NCBI RefSeq assembly: GCF_021729885.1
Contig: NZ_CP063401.1
Location: forward strand, 1 to 64,000
Direction of reading: 5' to 3'
DNA from: Devosia sp. SL43
GTDB lineage: Bacteria > Pseudomonadota > Alphaproteobacteria > Rhizobiales > Devosiaceae
DNA length: 64,000 nt
In this document: positions 1 to 10,650 of the stretch, in pieces
How the letters are laid out: every line of letters begins with the position of its first letter
Numbering within the stretch: position 1 is the stretch's first letter
The notes under the pieces: model-generated
Database searches by the model: none
What the model was told of the DNA's origin: nothing
What the model saw: the letters and a program-made list of their open reading frames with translations, nothing else
Translations under genes and position numbers: made by a program

Positions 1-2
1 CC

Positions 3-1154
3 ATCTTCGCCTCGCTCTACTCGGTCCAGCCCCTGCTGCCGATCTTCGCAGCCGAGTTCAGCCTCGATGCCGGCGCCGCCTCGCTCGCTTTGTCGGCCAC
101 CACCGCCACCCTCGCGCTGGCCCTGCTCTTCGCCTCATGGGTCGCCGACCGCGTTGGCCGCAAGTCGCTGATGGTCTGGGCCATCCTGCTGACTGCTGCC
201 CTCGGCCTCGCCTTGCCGTTCGCACCGAACTGGTGGTGGCTCGTCGCCATCCGCACCCTCATGGGCCTCAGCCTCTCCGGCCTGCCGGCTGTCGCCATGG
301 TCTATCTGGCCGAGGAGATGGACCCCGACGCCCTGGGCTTTTCCATGGGCCTCTATATCGGCGGCACCGCCGTCGGTGGCATGGCCGGGCGGCTGTTGTC
401 CGGCATCTTGACCGACTGGCTCGGCTGGCGCCCCGCCCTGCTGGTGCTCGGCCTCGCCATCGCCCTGGCAGCAATCGTCGTCGTCCTGCTCCTGCCAACC
501 CCGCACAATTCCGCCCGCAACCGCCTGTCCCTGCGCAACCTCTCCGGCCTCATAGGCGTCCAGTTCCGCGATGCAGGCCTGCCATGGCTCTTCCTGTCGG
601 CCTTCCTGCTGATGGGCAGCTTCGTCACCCTGTTCAACTATGCCGGCTTCCGCCTGGCTCTGCCGCCCTTCGCGCTCAGCCACACGGCCATCGCCGCTAT
701 CTTCGTGGTCTATCTGTTGGGCAGCATCAGCTCCGCCTGGGCCGGCGGCCTGTCCCAGCGGCTCGGCCGCCGTCGCGTCTATTGGGCGACGGTTGCCCTG
801 ATGGCCTCAGGCGTCTTGCTGACGCTGGTGCCGTCCACCCCTGTCATCATCACCGGCCTGGCCATTGCGACGACGGGCTATTTCGCCGCCCATGGCATAG
901 CCAGCGCCTGGGTCGCCCGCCGCGCACAGGTGGGCCGCGCCCAGGCCTCGGCCATATACCTCTTCGCCTATTATCTCGGTTCGTCTGTGCTGGGCACGCT
1001 GGGCGGCTATGCCTGGGTCGCCTGGGGCTGGAACGGCGTTATACTGATCAGCGCCGGTGCCGCCATCGCTGCCGTGCTGGTCGCCATCCGCCTGATGTCG
1101 CTACCGGTGCTCCCGGTGCCCGAGCGCCCCGCCGAACCGCCCGCAGGCGTATAG
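3..1154 (+). CDS. MFS transporter, 5' end outside the window
   Basis: Major facilitator superfamily membrane exporter. The reading frame is open from the first bases, so the start codon and about the first one or two helices lie upstream. Visible are the Gly-rich loop with DRVGRKSLM between TM2 and TM3, the conserved ...GGMAGRLLSG... segment in TM5, and hydrophobic helices through to the end at about residue 365, followed by a Pro-rich tail. The order of motifs resembles the YnfM/CynX-like branch of MFS exporters. The substrate cannot be read from the sequence. It converges on rsmA with only 2 bp between the stop codons. Confidence 0.85.
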   Translation: MFASLYSVQPLLPIFAAEFSLDAGAASLALSATTATLALALLFASWVADRVGRKSLMVWAILLTAALGLALPFAPNWWWLVAIRTLMGLSLSGLPAVAMVYLAEEMDPDALGFSMGLYIGGTAVGGMAGRLLSGILTDWLGWRPALLVLGLAIALAAIVVVLLLPTPHNSARNRLSLRNLSGLIGVQFRDAGLPWLFLSAFLLMGSFVTLFNYAGFRLALPPFALSHTAIAAIFVVYLLGSISSAWAGGLSQRLGRRRVYWATVALMASGVLLTLVPSTPVIITGLAIATTGYFAAHGIASAWVARRAQVGRAQASAIYLFAYYLGSSVLGTLGGYAWVAWGWNGVILISAGAAIAAVLVAIRLMSLPVLPVPERPAEPPAGV

Positions 1155-1156
1155 CC

Positions 1157-2005
1157 TCAACCCTGCCTCAACCCCGGCAGCGCCCGTGCCATGGCCAGGA
1201 ACGCCTCGACAGGTAAATCCTCGGCACGCTCATCACCCTTGAGCCCTGCTGCCCCCAGCAGCCCCTCCACGCCCACGCCGGTGGCCTTCAGGCTCTGCCG
1301 CACCATCTTGCGCCGCTGCCCGAAGGCCGCACGAGTCACCTGTTCAAGGTCCTTCACCCGCACATCGTCACCAACCGGCTTGGGCACCAGATGCACCACG
1401 GCCGAGGTCACATTGGGTGGCGGCACGAAAGCCTGCCTGCCCACATTGAAGGCGATCCTTGCATCGGTCCGCCACCCCGCCAGCACGCCCAGCCGGCCGT
1501 AGGGGTCTTCACTCGGCTTGGCGCATATGCGTTCCGCCACCTCGCGCTGGAACATCAGCGTCAGGCTCTCGAAAAACGATGGCCAGGGGTCGCGTGTCAG
1601 CCAGCCCGTCAGCAGCGGGGTGGCAATATTGTAGGGCAGGTTGGCGATGATGCGTGTCGGCCCGTCGGCCAAGAGGCCATAGTCGATTTCCATGGCATCG
1701 CCGCTGATCACGGTCAGCCGCCCCGGATAGGCCTCGGCAATCTGCGCCAGCGCCGGCAGGGCCCGCGCATCGCGCTCGATGGCGATCACTTCCCGCGCCC
1801 CCTCCGCCAACAGCGCCCGCGTCAGCCCGCCCGGTCCCGGCCCCACCTCGATAACGCGCACGCCTTCCAGTGGCCCGCCAACCCGCGCGATACGGGACGT
1901 CAGGTTAAGGTCGAGCAGGAAGTTCTGCCCCAGTTCTTTCTTGGCGCGCAGTCCATGCTCCGCGATCACTTCGCGCAGCGGCGGCAGGTCGTCGATCTGG
2001 CTCAT
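1157..2005 (-). CDS. rsmA: 16S rRNA (adenine(1518)-N6/adenine(1519)-N6)-dimethyltransferase RsmA
   Basis: SAM-dependent dimethylation of two adjacent adenines in the 3'-terminal hairpin of 16S rRNA during late 30S maturation in the cytoplasm. The 282-residue length is normal for the family. Seen: KKELGQNFL near residues 22-30, SAM motif I GPGPGG at 55-60, and the adenine-methylase catalytic motif NLPY at 122-125, followed by the C-terminal helical RNA-binding part. Its ATG overlaps the stop codon of pdxA (ATGA), so it is the last gene of the lpt-surA-pdxA-rsmA operon; surA-pdxA-rsmA is a widely conserved order. Confidence 0.97.
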   Translation of the reverse strand: MSQIDDLPPLREVIAEHGLRAKKELGQNFLLDLNLTSRIARVGGPLEGVRVIEVGPGPGGLTRALLAEGAREVIAIERDARALPALAQIAEAYPGRLTVISGDAMEIDYGLLADGPTRIIANLPYNIATPLLTGWLTRDPWPSFFESLTLMFQREVAERICAKPSEDPYGRLGVLAGWRTDARIAFNVGRQAFVPPPNVTSAVVHLVPKPVGDDVRVKDLEQVTRAAFGQRRKMVRQSLKATGVGVEGLLGAAGLKGDERAEDLPVEAFLAMARALPGLRQG

Positions 2006-3000
2006 GGATGCGCCGTCATTGCGTCGGCCATTTCGATGGCCGCGAGGAAACTCTTGGGCGATGCTCGGCCGGTCCCGGCCAGGTCGAGTGCTGTGCCATG
2101 GTCCGGCGATGTCCGCACGATCGGCAGTCCCAGCGTCACGTTGACGGCATCTTCGAATGCCACGGTCTTTATCGGGATCAGCGCCTGGTCGTGATACATC
2201 GCCACCACGGCATCATACTGCGCCCAGTGCATGGGATAGAACAGCGTATCGGCGGGCAGGGGCCCCTCCACGCCAATACCCTCGAACTGCAGTTGGGCCA
2301 CCGCCGGCGCCACGATTTCGAGATCCTCGCGACCGATGGCGCCACCTTCTCCCGCATGGGGGTTGAGCCCTGCCACCGCGATCTGCGGATTGGCAATGCC
2401 GAACCGCTGCCTGAGGTCATGCGCCACGATACGCACAGTCTCGACGATCAGCTCCTTGGTCATCAGCCGTGGCACCTCGGCAATCGGCACGTGGATCGTC
2501 ACCGGCACGGCGCGCAGTCCACCATGCGCCAGCATCATCACCGGCAATCGCGGCTTGGCGCCCTGCGCGCACAGCTCAGCTAGAAACTCGGTGTGACCCG
2601 GATGCCTAAAGCCCGCATGGTACAGCGCCGCCTTGTGGATCGGCGCCGTCACGAGGCCGCGGCAGATCCCGGTCAGCGTCGATTCGACGGCGCGGGTAAT
2701 CGAGGCGATCACCGTTCCGGCAGAGACCGGCGAGATCTGGCCCGGATGGTCCGGCACCAGCCCCTCAACCTGCTCAACCGGCAAAGCATGCGCGAACACG
2801 GCATTGGCGCCAGCAGCGCCGACATCGCCGATGTCGATAGTGAGTCCCAGGCGCAACGCGCGCGCCCGCAGGAAAGGGGCGTCGCCGAACACGCAGAATG
2901 TCGGCAGCTTCAGCTCGGCGCGCCGGGCATAGAGAGCCAGCACGATGTCTGGCCCGATACCTGCGGGCTCGCCCATGCTGATGGCCAGCGGCTTGTCCAT
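2002..3000 (-). CDS. pdxA: 4-hydroxythreonine-4-phosphate dehydrogenase PdxA
   Basis: NAD-dependent oxidation of 4-phosphohydroxy-threonine in the DXP-dependent branch of pyridoxal-5'-phosphate synthesis. GEPAGIGP at residues 10-17 and the later metal-ligand histidines ([15 protein letters not shown]) are typical. The frame extends upstream to a TTG at 3021, but ATG at 3000 is preferred: it follows a G-rich stretch that can serve as ribosome binding site and gives the normal N-terminus (332 residues). It lies 60 bp after the SurA-like gene and overlaps rsmA by 4 bp. Confidence 0.95.
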   Translation of the reverse strand: MDKPLAISMGEPAGIGPDIVLALYARRAELKLPTFCVFGDAPFLRARALRLGLTIDIGDVGAAGANAVFAHALPVEQVEGLVPDHPGQISPVSAGTVIASITRAVESTLTGICRGLVTAPIHKAALYHAGFRHPGHTEFLAELCAQGAKPRLPVMMLAHGGLRAVPVTIHVPIAEVPRLMTKELIVETVRIVAHDLRQRFGIANPQIAVAGLNPHAGEGGAIGREDLEIVAPAVAQLQFEGIGVEGPLPADTLFYPMHWAQYDAVVAMYHDQALIPIKTVAFEDAVNVTLGLPIVRTSPDHGTALDLAGTGRASPKSFLAAIEMADAMTAHP

Positions 3001-3060
3001 CTCGGCCCCCAAATAGCGCAACAGACAGGCAGAAGAGGCCCCGCAAGGCGGGACCGGAGA

Positions 3061-3963
3061 CTAGTTGTAGATGATCTTGGCGTTCTTGCGCAGATTTTCG
3101 AGATAGGCCGCAACCTGTCCCTCAAGGGCGCTGTTGCCCGCCTCGGCGCGCAGGTCGCCCTTGATGAAGGTCAGGTCTTCCGCCTGCGTCTTCTCGCAGA
3201 TGGCCAGCATCGACACGCCGCTCTCGATCACGCGCGGCTTGGTGATGCCGCCCACGTTAAGACCCGCCAGTTCCTTGGCGATGGCTTCCGGCATCTGGGT
3301 GGCATGGCGGCGGCCTACATCGACCACGGCCGCATCGGTATAGCCGAGCGACAGGTCGACGGCGGTGTCACAGCCCGAGAACTTGGAGCGATAGTTATTA
3401 GCCTGTCCGCTGCGGTTGCTCGAACCTTGGCCGACAAAGATGATTTCCTTGAGGATATAATCGAATCCCTGCCAGGCCTGCAGGCCTGCAGCAGCCTGCT
3501 GGTCAAGCTGGAGGTCCGAAATCTGTACCTGCGGCATGATGGCCTGCTCGGTAACGGCATTCCAGGCGATAGCGGTGCGCAAGCGGTCCTTGAGGGTATC
3601 CATGTTGATGCCGCCCTGCTGCAACATCTGCTGCAGTTTGTCCTGGCTCACATTGATATTGCGGGCGATCTGCAGGAAAGCGTCGTCGACCTGGGAATTG
3701 GACACAGTGATGCCCAGCCGCTTGGCTTCGGACATCTGGATGGCTTCGGTGATCAGCTGTTCCTGGGCACCACGCGTCCCGCCATTGTTGCCCTCAAGAG
3801 CAAACAGCTTCACGCGCTGGGAAATCTGAGTGTCGGTGATTGGCGTGCCGTTGACGGTAACCCGCACGCTTTGGGCCAGCGCCGGCATCGCCGCAGCCAG
3901 GCTCAACAATGCACCAACGACCATTGCGCCGACCGCACGTCCCCACAAAGCCTTCGCCATCAT
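3061..3963 (-). CDS. SurA-like periplasmic chaperone (SurA N-terminal domain protein)
   Basis: Likely periplasmic chaperone for outer-membrane proteins. A signal peptide occupies about residues 1-30 with cleavage near ALA-QS. The body starts with VRVTVNGTPITDTQISQR, the N-terminal strand-helix of SurA/PpiC-type proteins, followed by helical segments. The 300 residues leave room for only one degenerate parvulin-like domain, as in other alphaproteobacterial SurA-like proteins; parvulin catalytic residues are not clear. Start chosen at 3963 (ATGATG after GAGGCGGAAAA); an ATG at 3987 is possible. Its position between lptD and pdxA matches surA in other proteobacteria. Confidence 0.85.
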   Translation of the reverse strand: MMAKALWGRAVGAMVVGALLSLAAAMPALAQSVRVTVNGTPITDTQISQRVKLFALEGNNGGTRGAQEQLITEAIQMSEAKRLGITVSNSQVDDAFLQIARNINVSQDKLQQMLQQGGINMDTLKDRLRTAIAWNAVTEQAIMPQVQISDLQLDQQAAAGLQAWQGFDYILKEIIFVGQGSSNRSGQANNYRSKFSGCDTAVDLSLGYTDAAVVDVGRRHATQMPEAIAKELAGLNVGGITKPRVIESGVSMLAICEKTQAEDLTFIKGDLRAEAGNSALEGQVAAYLENLRKNAKIIYN

Positions 3964-4063
3964 TGTTTTCCGCCTCGAAACTATCATCTGCCCGCTCTCA
4001 TGCGGCGGGAAACGCAGCCTGTCAATTGCTCGCTGAATACGGCCAAAATCCGGTGCGGATGGC

Positions 4064-6370
4064 CTACTCGTCGCTCAGGAGCGGCACAGCACCGCTATAA
4101 CCGACATCCAGGCCTGCCGGCGCCTTGATCCGGAACGTCGCCGTCACACGCGTATCGTCGGGCGAGGTGTGGGTTGGTCCGGTCCGGCTGGCATCGACGC
4201 CGAACACCAGATAGCCGTCATCATACTGCAGTCCGCCGCCCACCAGCAGGTAGCTGTTTGCGGTGAGGTCCCAATAGGTCCGCGCCTTGATGGTCCAGTA
4301 ATCCGCCACGGGGATACCCACTTCGACGCCAACCTCGTGCTGGTCCGTCAGCGTACCAACCGCAGCGTTGGCGGCGATGAAATTGTAGTCCAGCTTGGCC
4401 GAATAGCCCTCATCACTGTAAGTGACGCCCAGCCCGGCCCGCGCAACGGTCATGGTGCTCGTGTCGACCTGCAACTTGCCACCGGCTTTGATGCCCGGAA
4501 TGAACGAACCATAGGCGCCAAGCACAGCGTATGACGTACTGGCTGAAAGGCCAGCGCCTACGGCAGTTTGAGCATGATCCGCCGTCGCGAACGCGTTGAC
4601 GCCCGCGAGCTGGAACGACTGCCCGGCAATCAGCTCGATATAGCTGCCATCGGCGAAATTGGCCTGGTAGCGCCCCCCGATATTGGCGCGCAGGCCCGTC
4701 TCCTGCCGGTCGCTGCCCGAGAAGCGGTTGTAGCTGAACAAATTCGTGTCATCGAACACAAAGCTCTGCGCATCGTCATTGGTGATGCCGACCAGACTAG
4801 TGTCCGAGCCGCGATAGACCAGCTGCCCGATCGGCTCGACCAGATGCACCGTCGAGCCATCGCTCGCCGCCATCGGGAACCGCACATCCATCGCGGCAAT
4901 GGGCGTGGCGCTCCACAGCGTCGTTTCGCCCGGACCGATCGCACTGGTCCCATCATAGTAGGCCACTTCGGCACGGCCACCCAGGTAAGGCGTCGCGACA
5001 AAGCCGCCAGCAATATACTGGTTCTGCCAGCCAGCCTGAAAGCTGGCATGCTGCTTGTAGCCCGAATAGCCAAACACATAGGGCACGCCGTTGGCTGTCG
5101 TGGTGGCGTCGAACTCACGCCGCACGCCCAATAGCCGTCCGCTGATCTCGATCCGACCCAGCCCGGGCCCGATATCCTTCATATGTTCGAACCGCACAGT
5201 CGGCACGGCTTGGCCCTGCTGCCCCTGGGAGGCCGCAGTCACGTCTCCCAGCAGATTGAACTGCTGCACGCGTGCATCGATAAACGTGTCATCCGTCAGA
5301 TGCGTCGCATACACCTCGTTGACCGACGATTTGGCCGTCGTGAGACTGTAGTCGACCAGATAGGCCGCATCGGTAAACGCCGTATAGCTCCAGCCAACCT
5401 TCCAGTCGTCTATCGGCGTAAAGCTGCCGCTGGTCTGCACCGCGCCGCGCCAGGCTAGATCGCCAACTGTCCCAGCAAAGGCGCTCGGATCGAACTGATA
5501 GAGCCCGGACGCCTTGATCTGGAAAGAACCACGATCAAACCGCTGCACCCACTCAGCGCCCATCAACAGGCCCTGCCGGCTCATCAGCGTCGGCGTTAGG
5601 ATGATATCCGTCCAGCGGCTGGAATAGGCGGTGTAGGAGAAGCCAAGCGCAACGCCGGTTTCTTCGCCGTAGGAAAGGGTAGGCCGCGGAACCTTGGCCA
5701 GTGCACTGTCACTGGTATCCGGCAACCACAAAAAGGGCAGCCACGCCACAGGAATACCCAGCAGCGCCAGGCTCGGCTGATCCAGATAAACCGAGCCGTC
5801 TTCTTTGCTATAGACGATGCGCGCCGCGCTCATCGACCAGCCGATCCGCCGGCCTTCGTCATCGATGCAGTCGCCGCAAGGCGCATAAGTCGCGTTCATC
5901 AGGATGGTCTGAACTGCCGCATCATAATCGGCGCTATCGGCGGTAATGCGCGCGCCGTCATAGGTCGTGATAACAAGCGACTGCAAGAACATCTGCTTCA
6001 TGCCGCCGGTCACTTCGAGATCGGTCGTTTCAGCGATATTGCCCGACGGATCGCGGATCGTCACCGCGCCGGTAAACCGCACTTCGTTGGTGCGCCGGTT
6101 ATAGACAAGGCTATCGCCCGTGACAGTATAGCCACCCTGGGTCAGTACCACGTCGCCATTGGCGATGATAATGCCCGTGGCCGCCTCGAAGGTCAGCGTA
6201 CTGGCTTCGACGCCGGTCGGCGCTTTGGGGTCCACTGGGGCATTGAAAAAATTGGTCGGCACAAGGCCCTGGGCGGTGGCACCGGAAGCAAGCACAAGCG
6301 CAAGCACCGCGCTGGCGGTTGCCAGGCGGAGCGCAGACGTTGTTCTTTTGCCCCAGCCCACTCTCTTCAC
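4064..6370 (-). CDS. lptD: LPS-assembly outer-membrane protein LptD
   Basis: Outer-membrane translocon that, with LptE, inserts lipopolysaccharide into the outer leaflet. A 768-residue protein with a signal peptide (about residues 1-34), an OstA/LptA-like beta-jellyroll (about 50-160, TFEAATGIIIANGDVVL onwards), then a large beta-barrel that begins near the CGDCIDDEGRR cysteines and ends in alternating aromatic strands. Start overlaps the lptG stop by 4 bp. It is coexpressed with the inner-membrane LptFG pair, a typical alphaproteobacterial arrangement. Confidence 0.96.
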   Translation of the reverse strand: MKRVGWGKRTTSALRLATASAVLALVLASGATAQGLVPTNFFNAPVDPKAPTGVEASTLTFEAATGIIIANGDVVLTQGGYTVTGDSLVYNRRTNEVRFTGAVTIRDPSGNIAETTDLEVTGGMKQMFLQSLVITTYDGARITADSADYDAAVQTILMNATYAPCGDCIDDEGRRIGWSMSAARIVYSKEDGSVYLDQPSLALLGIPVAWLPFLWLPDTSDSALAKVPRPTLSYGEETGVALGFSYTAYSSRWTDIILTPTLMSRQGLLMGAEWVQRFDRGSFQIKASGLYQFDPSAFAGTVGDLAWRGAVQTSGSFTPIDDWKVGWSYTAFTDAAYLVDYSLTTAKSSVNEVYATHLTDDTFIDARVQQFNLLGDVTAASQGQQGQAVPTVRFEHMKDIGPGLGRIEISGRLLGVRREFDATTTANGVPYVFGYSGYKQHASFQAGWQNQYIAGGFVATPYLGGRAEVAYYDGTSAIGPGETTLWSATPIAAMDVRFPMAASDGSTVHLVEPIGQLVYRGSDTSLVGITNDDAQSFVFDDTNLFSYNRFSGSDRQETGLRANIGGRYQANFADGSYIELIAGQSFQLAGVNAFATADHAQTAVGAGLSASTSYAVLGAYGSFIPGIKAGGKLQVDTSTMTVARAGLGVTYSDEGYSAKLDYNFIAANAAVGTLTDQHEVGVEVGIPVADYWTIKARTYWDLTANSYLLVGGGLQYDDGYLVFGVDASRTGPTHTSPDDTRVTATFRIKAPAGLDVGYSGAVPLLSDE

Positions 6371-7437
6371 GTTCGTCCGTCTTCCTTGTGCAGCAACACC
6401 GTCACACCAATGACGATTGCCACAAACGCCGGTCCGACTGCCGCAAACGTGGGATCGAGAACGCCGGACGACCCGGCACGGTCAGCCATCTCGGTAATCA
6501 CGAACACAACAAATCCAAGCACGATCCCGTATAGGATCGCTGGACCGAAATTAGATGACCTTCGATAACCTGCGGTAAACGCAAACGCAATGAACAGCGA
6601 GCCAGTGAGGACCAGCGGCAGCGCCAGCAGTTTGACAAGTCGCATCGCCGCGGCATTCCGGACCGTCATGTCGGCCACCCCAGCCTGGAGCAAGGTCGCC
6701 AGTTCAAAAAACGTCATATCCTCGGTCGATGCCAGTTTCAGGCTGACTTCGGCTGCTGTCGACGTTGTCGGCAGCCGGTAGTTGTAGACCGTGTGGGCCT
6801 GTGCATCGACGGTGCGCAGGATGGCCGTGGGAAACACCCATTCACCCGCCTCCAGTTGCGCCTCGGGCGCTTCGAGACGGTCGCCGTCGCCGCCACTGAT
6901 CTGGAACACCGTGACATTGCCCAATAGCCCGCCGCCCGGCTGCATGCCGGATGCCATCAACACGTAATGCACGTCGCCACTGCGCTGTTCGAGCCAGATT
7001 TCACCGGCCGGCGTCTGCAGGTTGACCTGTCCCGGCGGCGTTGGATAGAGTCCGCGATTGATCACGGTGCTCACCGTCTCGGCGCCCAGCCCGATAAACA
7101 GGCTGACCAGCCCCAGCACGATGGTCGGCGCCCGTACCGCCCGCCAGATGGAGATGCCGCTGGACTGGATTACGGTGAGTTCGTGCCGGGACTTGAGGTC
7201 CAAAAACCCCAGGATCGCCCCCATAAGCACCGTCACGGGCAGAGTCTTGATGGTCCAGCGCACCGCGCTCATCGCCACCATGAGCACCGCCATGGGGAAC
7301 CCGGAATTGTTGGCGACAAAGTTGAACCGCCACGTGTCGAGCGATTCCGCCAGCGCGATCAGCCCATAGAACACGAAGACCGTCACGCCGATCCGGCTCG
7401 CCAGTCTGTTCAGCACGATCCAGTCGATCCGGGTCAT
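6367..7437 (-). CDS. lptG: LPS export ABC transporter permease LptG
   Basis: Inner-membrane subunit of the LptB2FG transporter that extracts LPS and passes it to the periplasmic bridge. Begins MTRIDWIVLNRLASRIG and has three N-terminal and three C-terminal transmembrane helices around a periplasmic jellyroll; 356 residues. The frame is open further upstream, but the ATG at 7437 overlaps the lptF stop as ATGA, and the upstream residues show no LptG similarity, so the shorter start is used. Confidence 0.95.
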   Translation of the reverse strand: MTRIDWIVLNRLASRIGVTVFVFYGLIALAESLDTWRFNFVANNSGFPMAVLMVAMSAVRWTIKTLPVTVLMGAILGFLDLKSRHELTVIQSSGISIWRAVRAPTIVLGLVSLFIGLGAETVSTVINRGLYPTPPGQVNLQTPAGEIWLEQRSGDVHYVLMASGMQPGGGLLGNVTVFQISGGDGDRLEAPEAQLEAGEWVFPTAILRTVDAQAHTVYNYRLPTTSTAAEVSLKLASTEDMTFFELATLLQAGVADMTVRNAAAMRLVKLLALPLVLTGSLFIAFAFTAGYRRSSNFGPAILYGIVLGFVVFVITEMADRAGSSGVLDPTFAAVGPAFVAIVIGVTVLLHKEDGRT

Positions 7438-8504
7438 GGCGCCACCGCCGCCTGCAATCGGCGCGGCCGCGCCTTGATCAGGAGCGCAACGCCGCCAACC
7501 ACGATCATGACCAGCGCGCCTGTCGATGGACCAAACGGGCTGTAGGCACTCAAACCACGCTCTCCAAACGTGATCAGCAGCACCAGCGCTTCCAGCGGCA
7601 CACTGATCCGGGATCGCCGTCCGCTGGGAAAGCCCGACATCGCCAGCACCACCAGGCAAATGCCGATCATCCGCAAGCCTTCGGCGGCACGGTTGGTCAG
7701 GATCGTCATCAACGAACTGGACCAGTTGCCGCTCGCCCAGGCTTCGGCAATTAGCGTCGCGCTATCTTTCTCATATGTCGGATCAGGCTCGCCAATAGGC
7801 TGCGACAGTCGCTCGACGCTGAGGTCGTATCTCCCGAAAGTGATCTCGGAAAAACGCCCGCCGGGCTCTGTGTTCTGCAGCGACCCGTTCCGCAGTTCGA
7901 TGACGTAGTTCTCGCCGTCTGTCGAGACGCGGGCCGTCTCCGCAATATAGGTCCGCCGCACCAGCGGATCGCGCCTGTCGTCTGCGAAGAACTCCTGGAT
8001 TTCCCCATCGCCCGAGCGCCCTCCGATGAGCAGAACGACGCCAGACGCTGCCTGCGTGAAGCGCCCCGGCTTGAGAGTTGAACTCACCAGGTCCGCGGCG
8101 ACGGTCGCGTTGAGCAGGTTCAATCGGCGATTGGCATAGGGTTCGATGAAGTTCGATAGCAGCAGCACACCCACTACGCCGGCCCCGGCCACGATGGCCG
8201 TTGCCCGCCACAGGGACCCCAGACCGTAGCTGGTATGAATGATATGCAGTTCCCGGTTAGCCTGCAGCGCTTGCAGCGCGCGCGCCAATCCGATGCCGAT
8301 GCAAACGTAGAAGAACGCCGTTGCCAGTTGCGGTATCGTCAGCAGCCCTTGCGTGGCCAGCGTCAGCAGCCCCTGGCCCTTTACCGAAACCACGTCGAAC
8401 GCACGCAGGCAATTGATCAGCCACAGCAGGAAGCAGACCACGCCGAACAGGATCAGCGCGTCGGCAACGAACAGGCGCGCAAGATAGGCAGTCAGTCGCT
8501 TCAT
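7434..8504 (-). CDS. lptF: LPS export ABC transporter permease LptF
   Basis: Partner permease of LptG in the LptB2FG lipopolysaccharide exporter. 356 residues; N-terminal MKRLTAYLARLFVADALILF helix, two more helices by residue 125 (ending at the SNFIEPYANRR loop), a periplasmic beta domain in the middle and three C-terminal helices. First gene of the minus-strand operon; the 208-bp gap to the divergent pepA must contain both promoters. Confidence 0.95.
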   Translation of the reverse strand: MKRLTAYLARLFVADALILFGVVCFLLWLINCLRAFDVVSVKGQGLLTLATQGLLTIPQLATAFFYVCIGIGLARALQALQANRELHIIHTSYGLGSLWRATAIVAGAGVVGVLLLSNFIEPYANRRLNLLNATVAADLVSSTLKPGRFTQAASGVVLLIGGRSGDGEIQEFFADDRRDPLVRRTYIAETARVSTDGENYVIELRNGSLQNTEPGGRFSEITFGRYDLSVERLSQPIGEPDPTYEKDSATLIAEAWASGNWSSSLMTILTNRAAEGLRMIGICLVVLAMSGFPSGRRSRISVPLEALVLLITFGERGLSAYSPFGPSTGALVMIVVGGVALLIKARPRRLQAAVAP

Positions 8505-8712
8505 GCTGTCTGTCTAGCGTCTCCGGCGGCCGCAATTGTGTCCGTCATGCTGCAAGTTTTGGTTCAGTTCGTCGCACCAGACAAGCACGCACCACCCTGT
8601 GCATGGATTTGGCTGCCGCCCTGTTGCGGGATTGACGCGCCGCTTAAACATCTCAATGTAAAGCCATCCATCCTTTCGGCGCGCCTGCGCCACCCGCCCA
8701 CCAAGGCTCCCC

Positions 8713-10194
8713 ATGTCCCAGTCTATTGCAATCAGTACCGCTGCCTTCGGTAGCGCTTCTGCTGCCCTAACCGTCATCTATGCTGCCGAGGGCGAAGCAC
8801 CCGCCGGGGCCGCCGCCGCCATCTGGGCAACGACCGGGCTGGATTGGAGCCAGGCGACCACCGCCGGCGCCTTCAAGGGCCGACAAGGCCAGGCGCTCGA
8901 CATCATCGGGCAGGGCGGTACGCGCTTGCTCGTTCTGGGCAGCGGCAAGGCTGGCACTGCAACGCCTCTCAACGGCTGGACCGATCGCGGCGGCTCCCTG
9001 CTAGCCAAGCTCGCGGCCACCCGCGCCGAGACCGTTGTCGTCGTCATCGACGAACCAGGCGCCACGCCAGCTGCCATCGGCGAACTTGCCGCCGGCCTGC
9101 GTCTTCGCCATTACCGCTTCGACAAATACAAGTCCGTCCGCGGCGAGGACGCCACTACAAATCTGACCATTACCCTTCAGGTCGCCGACCCGGCCGCCGC
9201 CGATGCCGCCATTGCCGATCGCGGTGCCACGGTCGATGGCACGCTGCTGGCTCGCGACCTCATCAACGAGCCCGCCAACGTTCTCGGCCCGGTGGAATTC
9301 GCCGCCAGGGCGGCCGAACTCGGCCATCTCGGCGTCGCCATCGAAATCCTCGAGCCCGAGCAACTGGCCGCGCTCGGCATGAATTCGTTGCTCTGCGTCG
9401 CCCAGGGCTCCGATCGCCCAGCGCGCCTCGTCGTCATGCAATGGCGCGGCGGCAATCCCGATGCGGCCCCGCTGGCCTTTGTCGGCAAGGGCGTCGTCTT
9501 CGACACCGGTGGCATTTCCATAAAGCCCGCCGCATCCATGGAGGACATGAAGGGCGACATGGGCGGCGCCGCTGCCGTCACCGGCCTGATGTACGCTTTG
9601 GCCACCCGCAAGGCCCCGGTCAACGCCGTCGGCGTCATCGGCCTCGTCGAAAACATGCCCTCGGGCGGTGCCGTCCGCCCCGGCGATATCGTCAAGGCCA
9701 TGAGCGGCACGACCATCGAGGTCATCAACACCGATGCCGAAGGCCGGCTCGTCCTCGCCGATGCCCTCTGGTACACGCAGGACCGCTTCAAGCCCCGCTT
9801 CATGATCAATCTGGCAACCCTGACCGGCGCCATCGTCGTCGCGCTCGGCCACGAGCATGCCGGCCTCTTCTCCAACAATGACGAACTCTCCATCCAGCTC
9901 CTCAATGCGGGCCTCAACGCCAACGAAAGACTCTGGCGCATGCCGCTCTCGCCCGGCTACGACAAGCTGATCGAATCCAAGTTCGCCGACATTCGCAATT
10001 CCGTCGGCCGCCCCGCTGGCTCCATCACCGCCGCCCAGTTCTTGCAGCGTTTCGTCAACGACGTCCCCTGGGCCCACCTCGACATCGCCGGCACCGCCTT
10101 CGGCGCCAGCAACACCGAGGTCAACACCTCCTGGGCGCCGGGATTTGGGGTGGCGCTCCTGGACCGTCTGGTCAGGGACTACTACCAGAGCTAG
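8713..10194 (+). CDS. pepA: leucyl aminopeptidase, M17 family (PepA-like)
   Basis: Cytosolic dizinc aminopeptidase that removes N-terminal residues from peptides. 493 residues: a variable N-terminal domain, then the M17 catalytic domain with the active-site sequence [15 protein letters not shown] and the signature NTDAEGRL at 339-346. Divergent from lptF and followed 9 bp later by holC. The lptFG/pepA/holC neighbourhood recurs in many proteobacteria. Confidence 0.95.
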   Translation: MSQSIAISTAAFGSASAALTVIYAAEGEAPAGAAAAIWATTGLDWSQATTAGAFKGRQGQALDIIGQGGTRLLVLGSGKAGTATPLNGWTDRGGSLLAKLAATRAETVVVVIDEPGATPAAIGELAAGLRLRHYRFDKYKSVRGEDATTNLTITLQVADPAAADAAIADRGATVDGTLLARDLINEPANVLGPVEFAARAAELGHLGVAIEILEPEQLAALGMNSLLCVAQGSDRPARLVVMQWRGGNPDAAPLAFVGKGVVFDTGGISIKPAASMEDMKGDMGGAAAVTGLMYALATRKAPVNAVGVIGLVENMPSGGAVRPGDIVKAMSGTTIEVINTDAEGRLVLADALWYTQDRFKPRFMINLATLTGAIVVALGHEHAGLFSNNDELSIQLLNAGLNANERLWRMPLSPGYDKLIESKFADIRNSVGRPAGSITAAQFLQRFVNDVPWAHLDIAGTAFGASNTEVNTSWAPGFGVALLDRLVRDYYQS

Positions 10195-10203
10195 GGTGCC
10201 GAC

Positions 10204-10650
10204 ATGCCCGACGTCCTCTTCTACCATCTCGAACCGCGCCCGCTCGAAGCGGTCATCCCCCAGCTTCTGGAGAAGACCCTTGAACGCGGCTGGCGCGCGG
10301 TGGTCGAAGTCGGCTCGACCGAGCGAGCCGAGGCGCTCGACGCCCATCTCTGGACCTATCGCGACGACAGCTTCCTCGCCCATGGCCTGGCCGGTGACGC
10401 CACCGATGCGCACCAGCCCATCCTCATCACAACAGGTCCCGACAACCCCAACGGCGCCGCCTGCCGCTTCTTCGTCGATCGCGCGGTGCCACAATCGGCC
10501 GAGGGCTACGAGCGCATTGTCTACATGTTCTCCGGCCACGATCCCGATGCAGTCGCCGAAGCTCGCATTGCCTGGAAAGCCCTGCGCGAGGGCAACACGG
10601 TGACCTATTGGCAGCAGGAAGCCGACGGGCGCTGGGTCAAGAAGGCATGA
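10204..10650 (+). CDS. holC: DNA polymerase III subunit chi
   Basis: Clamp-loader accessory subunit that links the polymerase III holoenzyme to single-strand-binding protein. 148 residues, the normal length; begins MPDVLFYHLEPRPLE and has the Rossmann-like chi fold with LEKTLERGWRAVV and the ...NGAACRFFVD... strand. It sits directly after pepA, as in many proteobacteria, and its stop codon overlaps the start of the next gene (ATGA). Confidence 0.92.
   Translation: MPDVLFYHLEPRPLEAVIPQLLEKTLERGWRAVVEVGSTERAEALDAHLWTYRDDSFLAHGLAGDATDAHQPILITTGPDNPNGAACRFFVDRAVPQSAEGYERIVYMFSGHDPDAVAEARIAWKALREGNTVTYWQQEADGRWVKKA

Noticed and set aside
9001..10539. Long minus-strand ORF opposite pepA (512 codons)
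   Set aside because: Composition and repeats (Gly/Val/Asp-rich, low-complexity) are those of an antisense shadow in high-GC DNA; the plus strand encodes a complete PepA.
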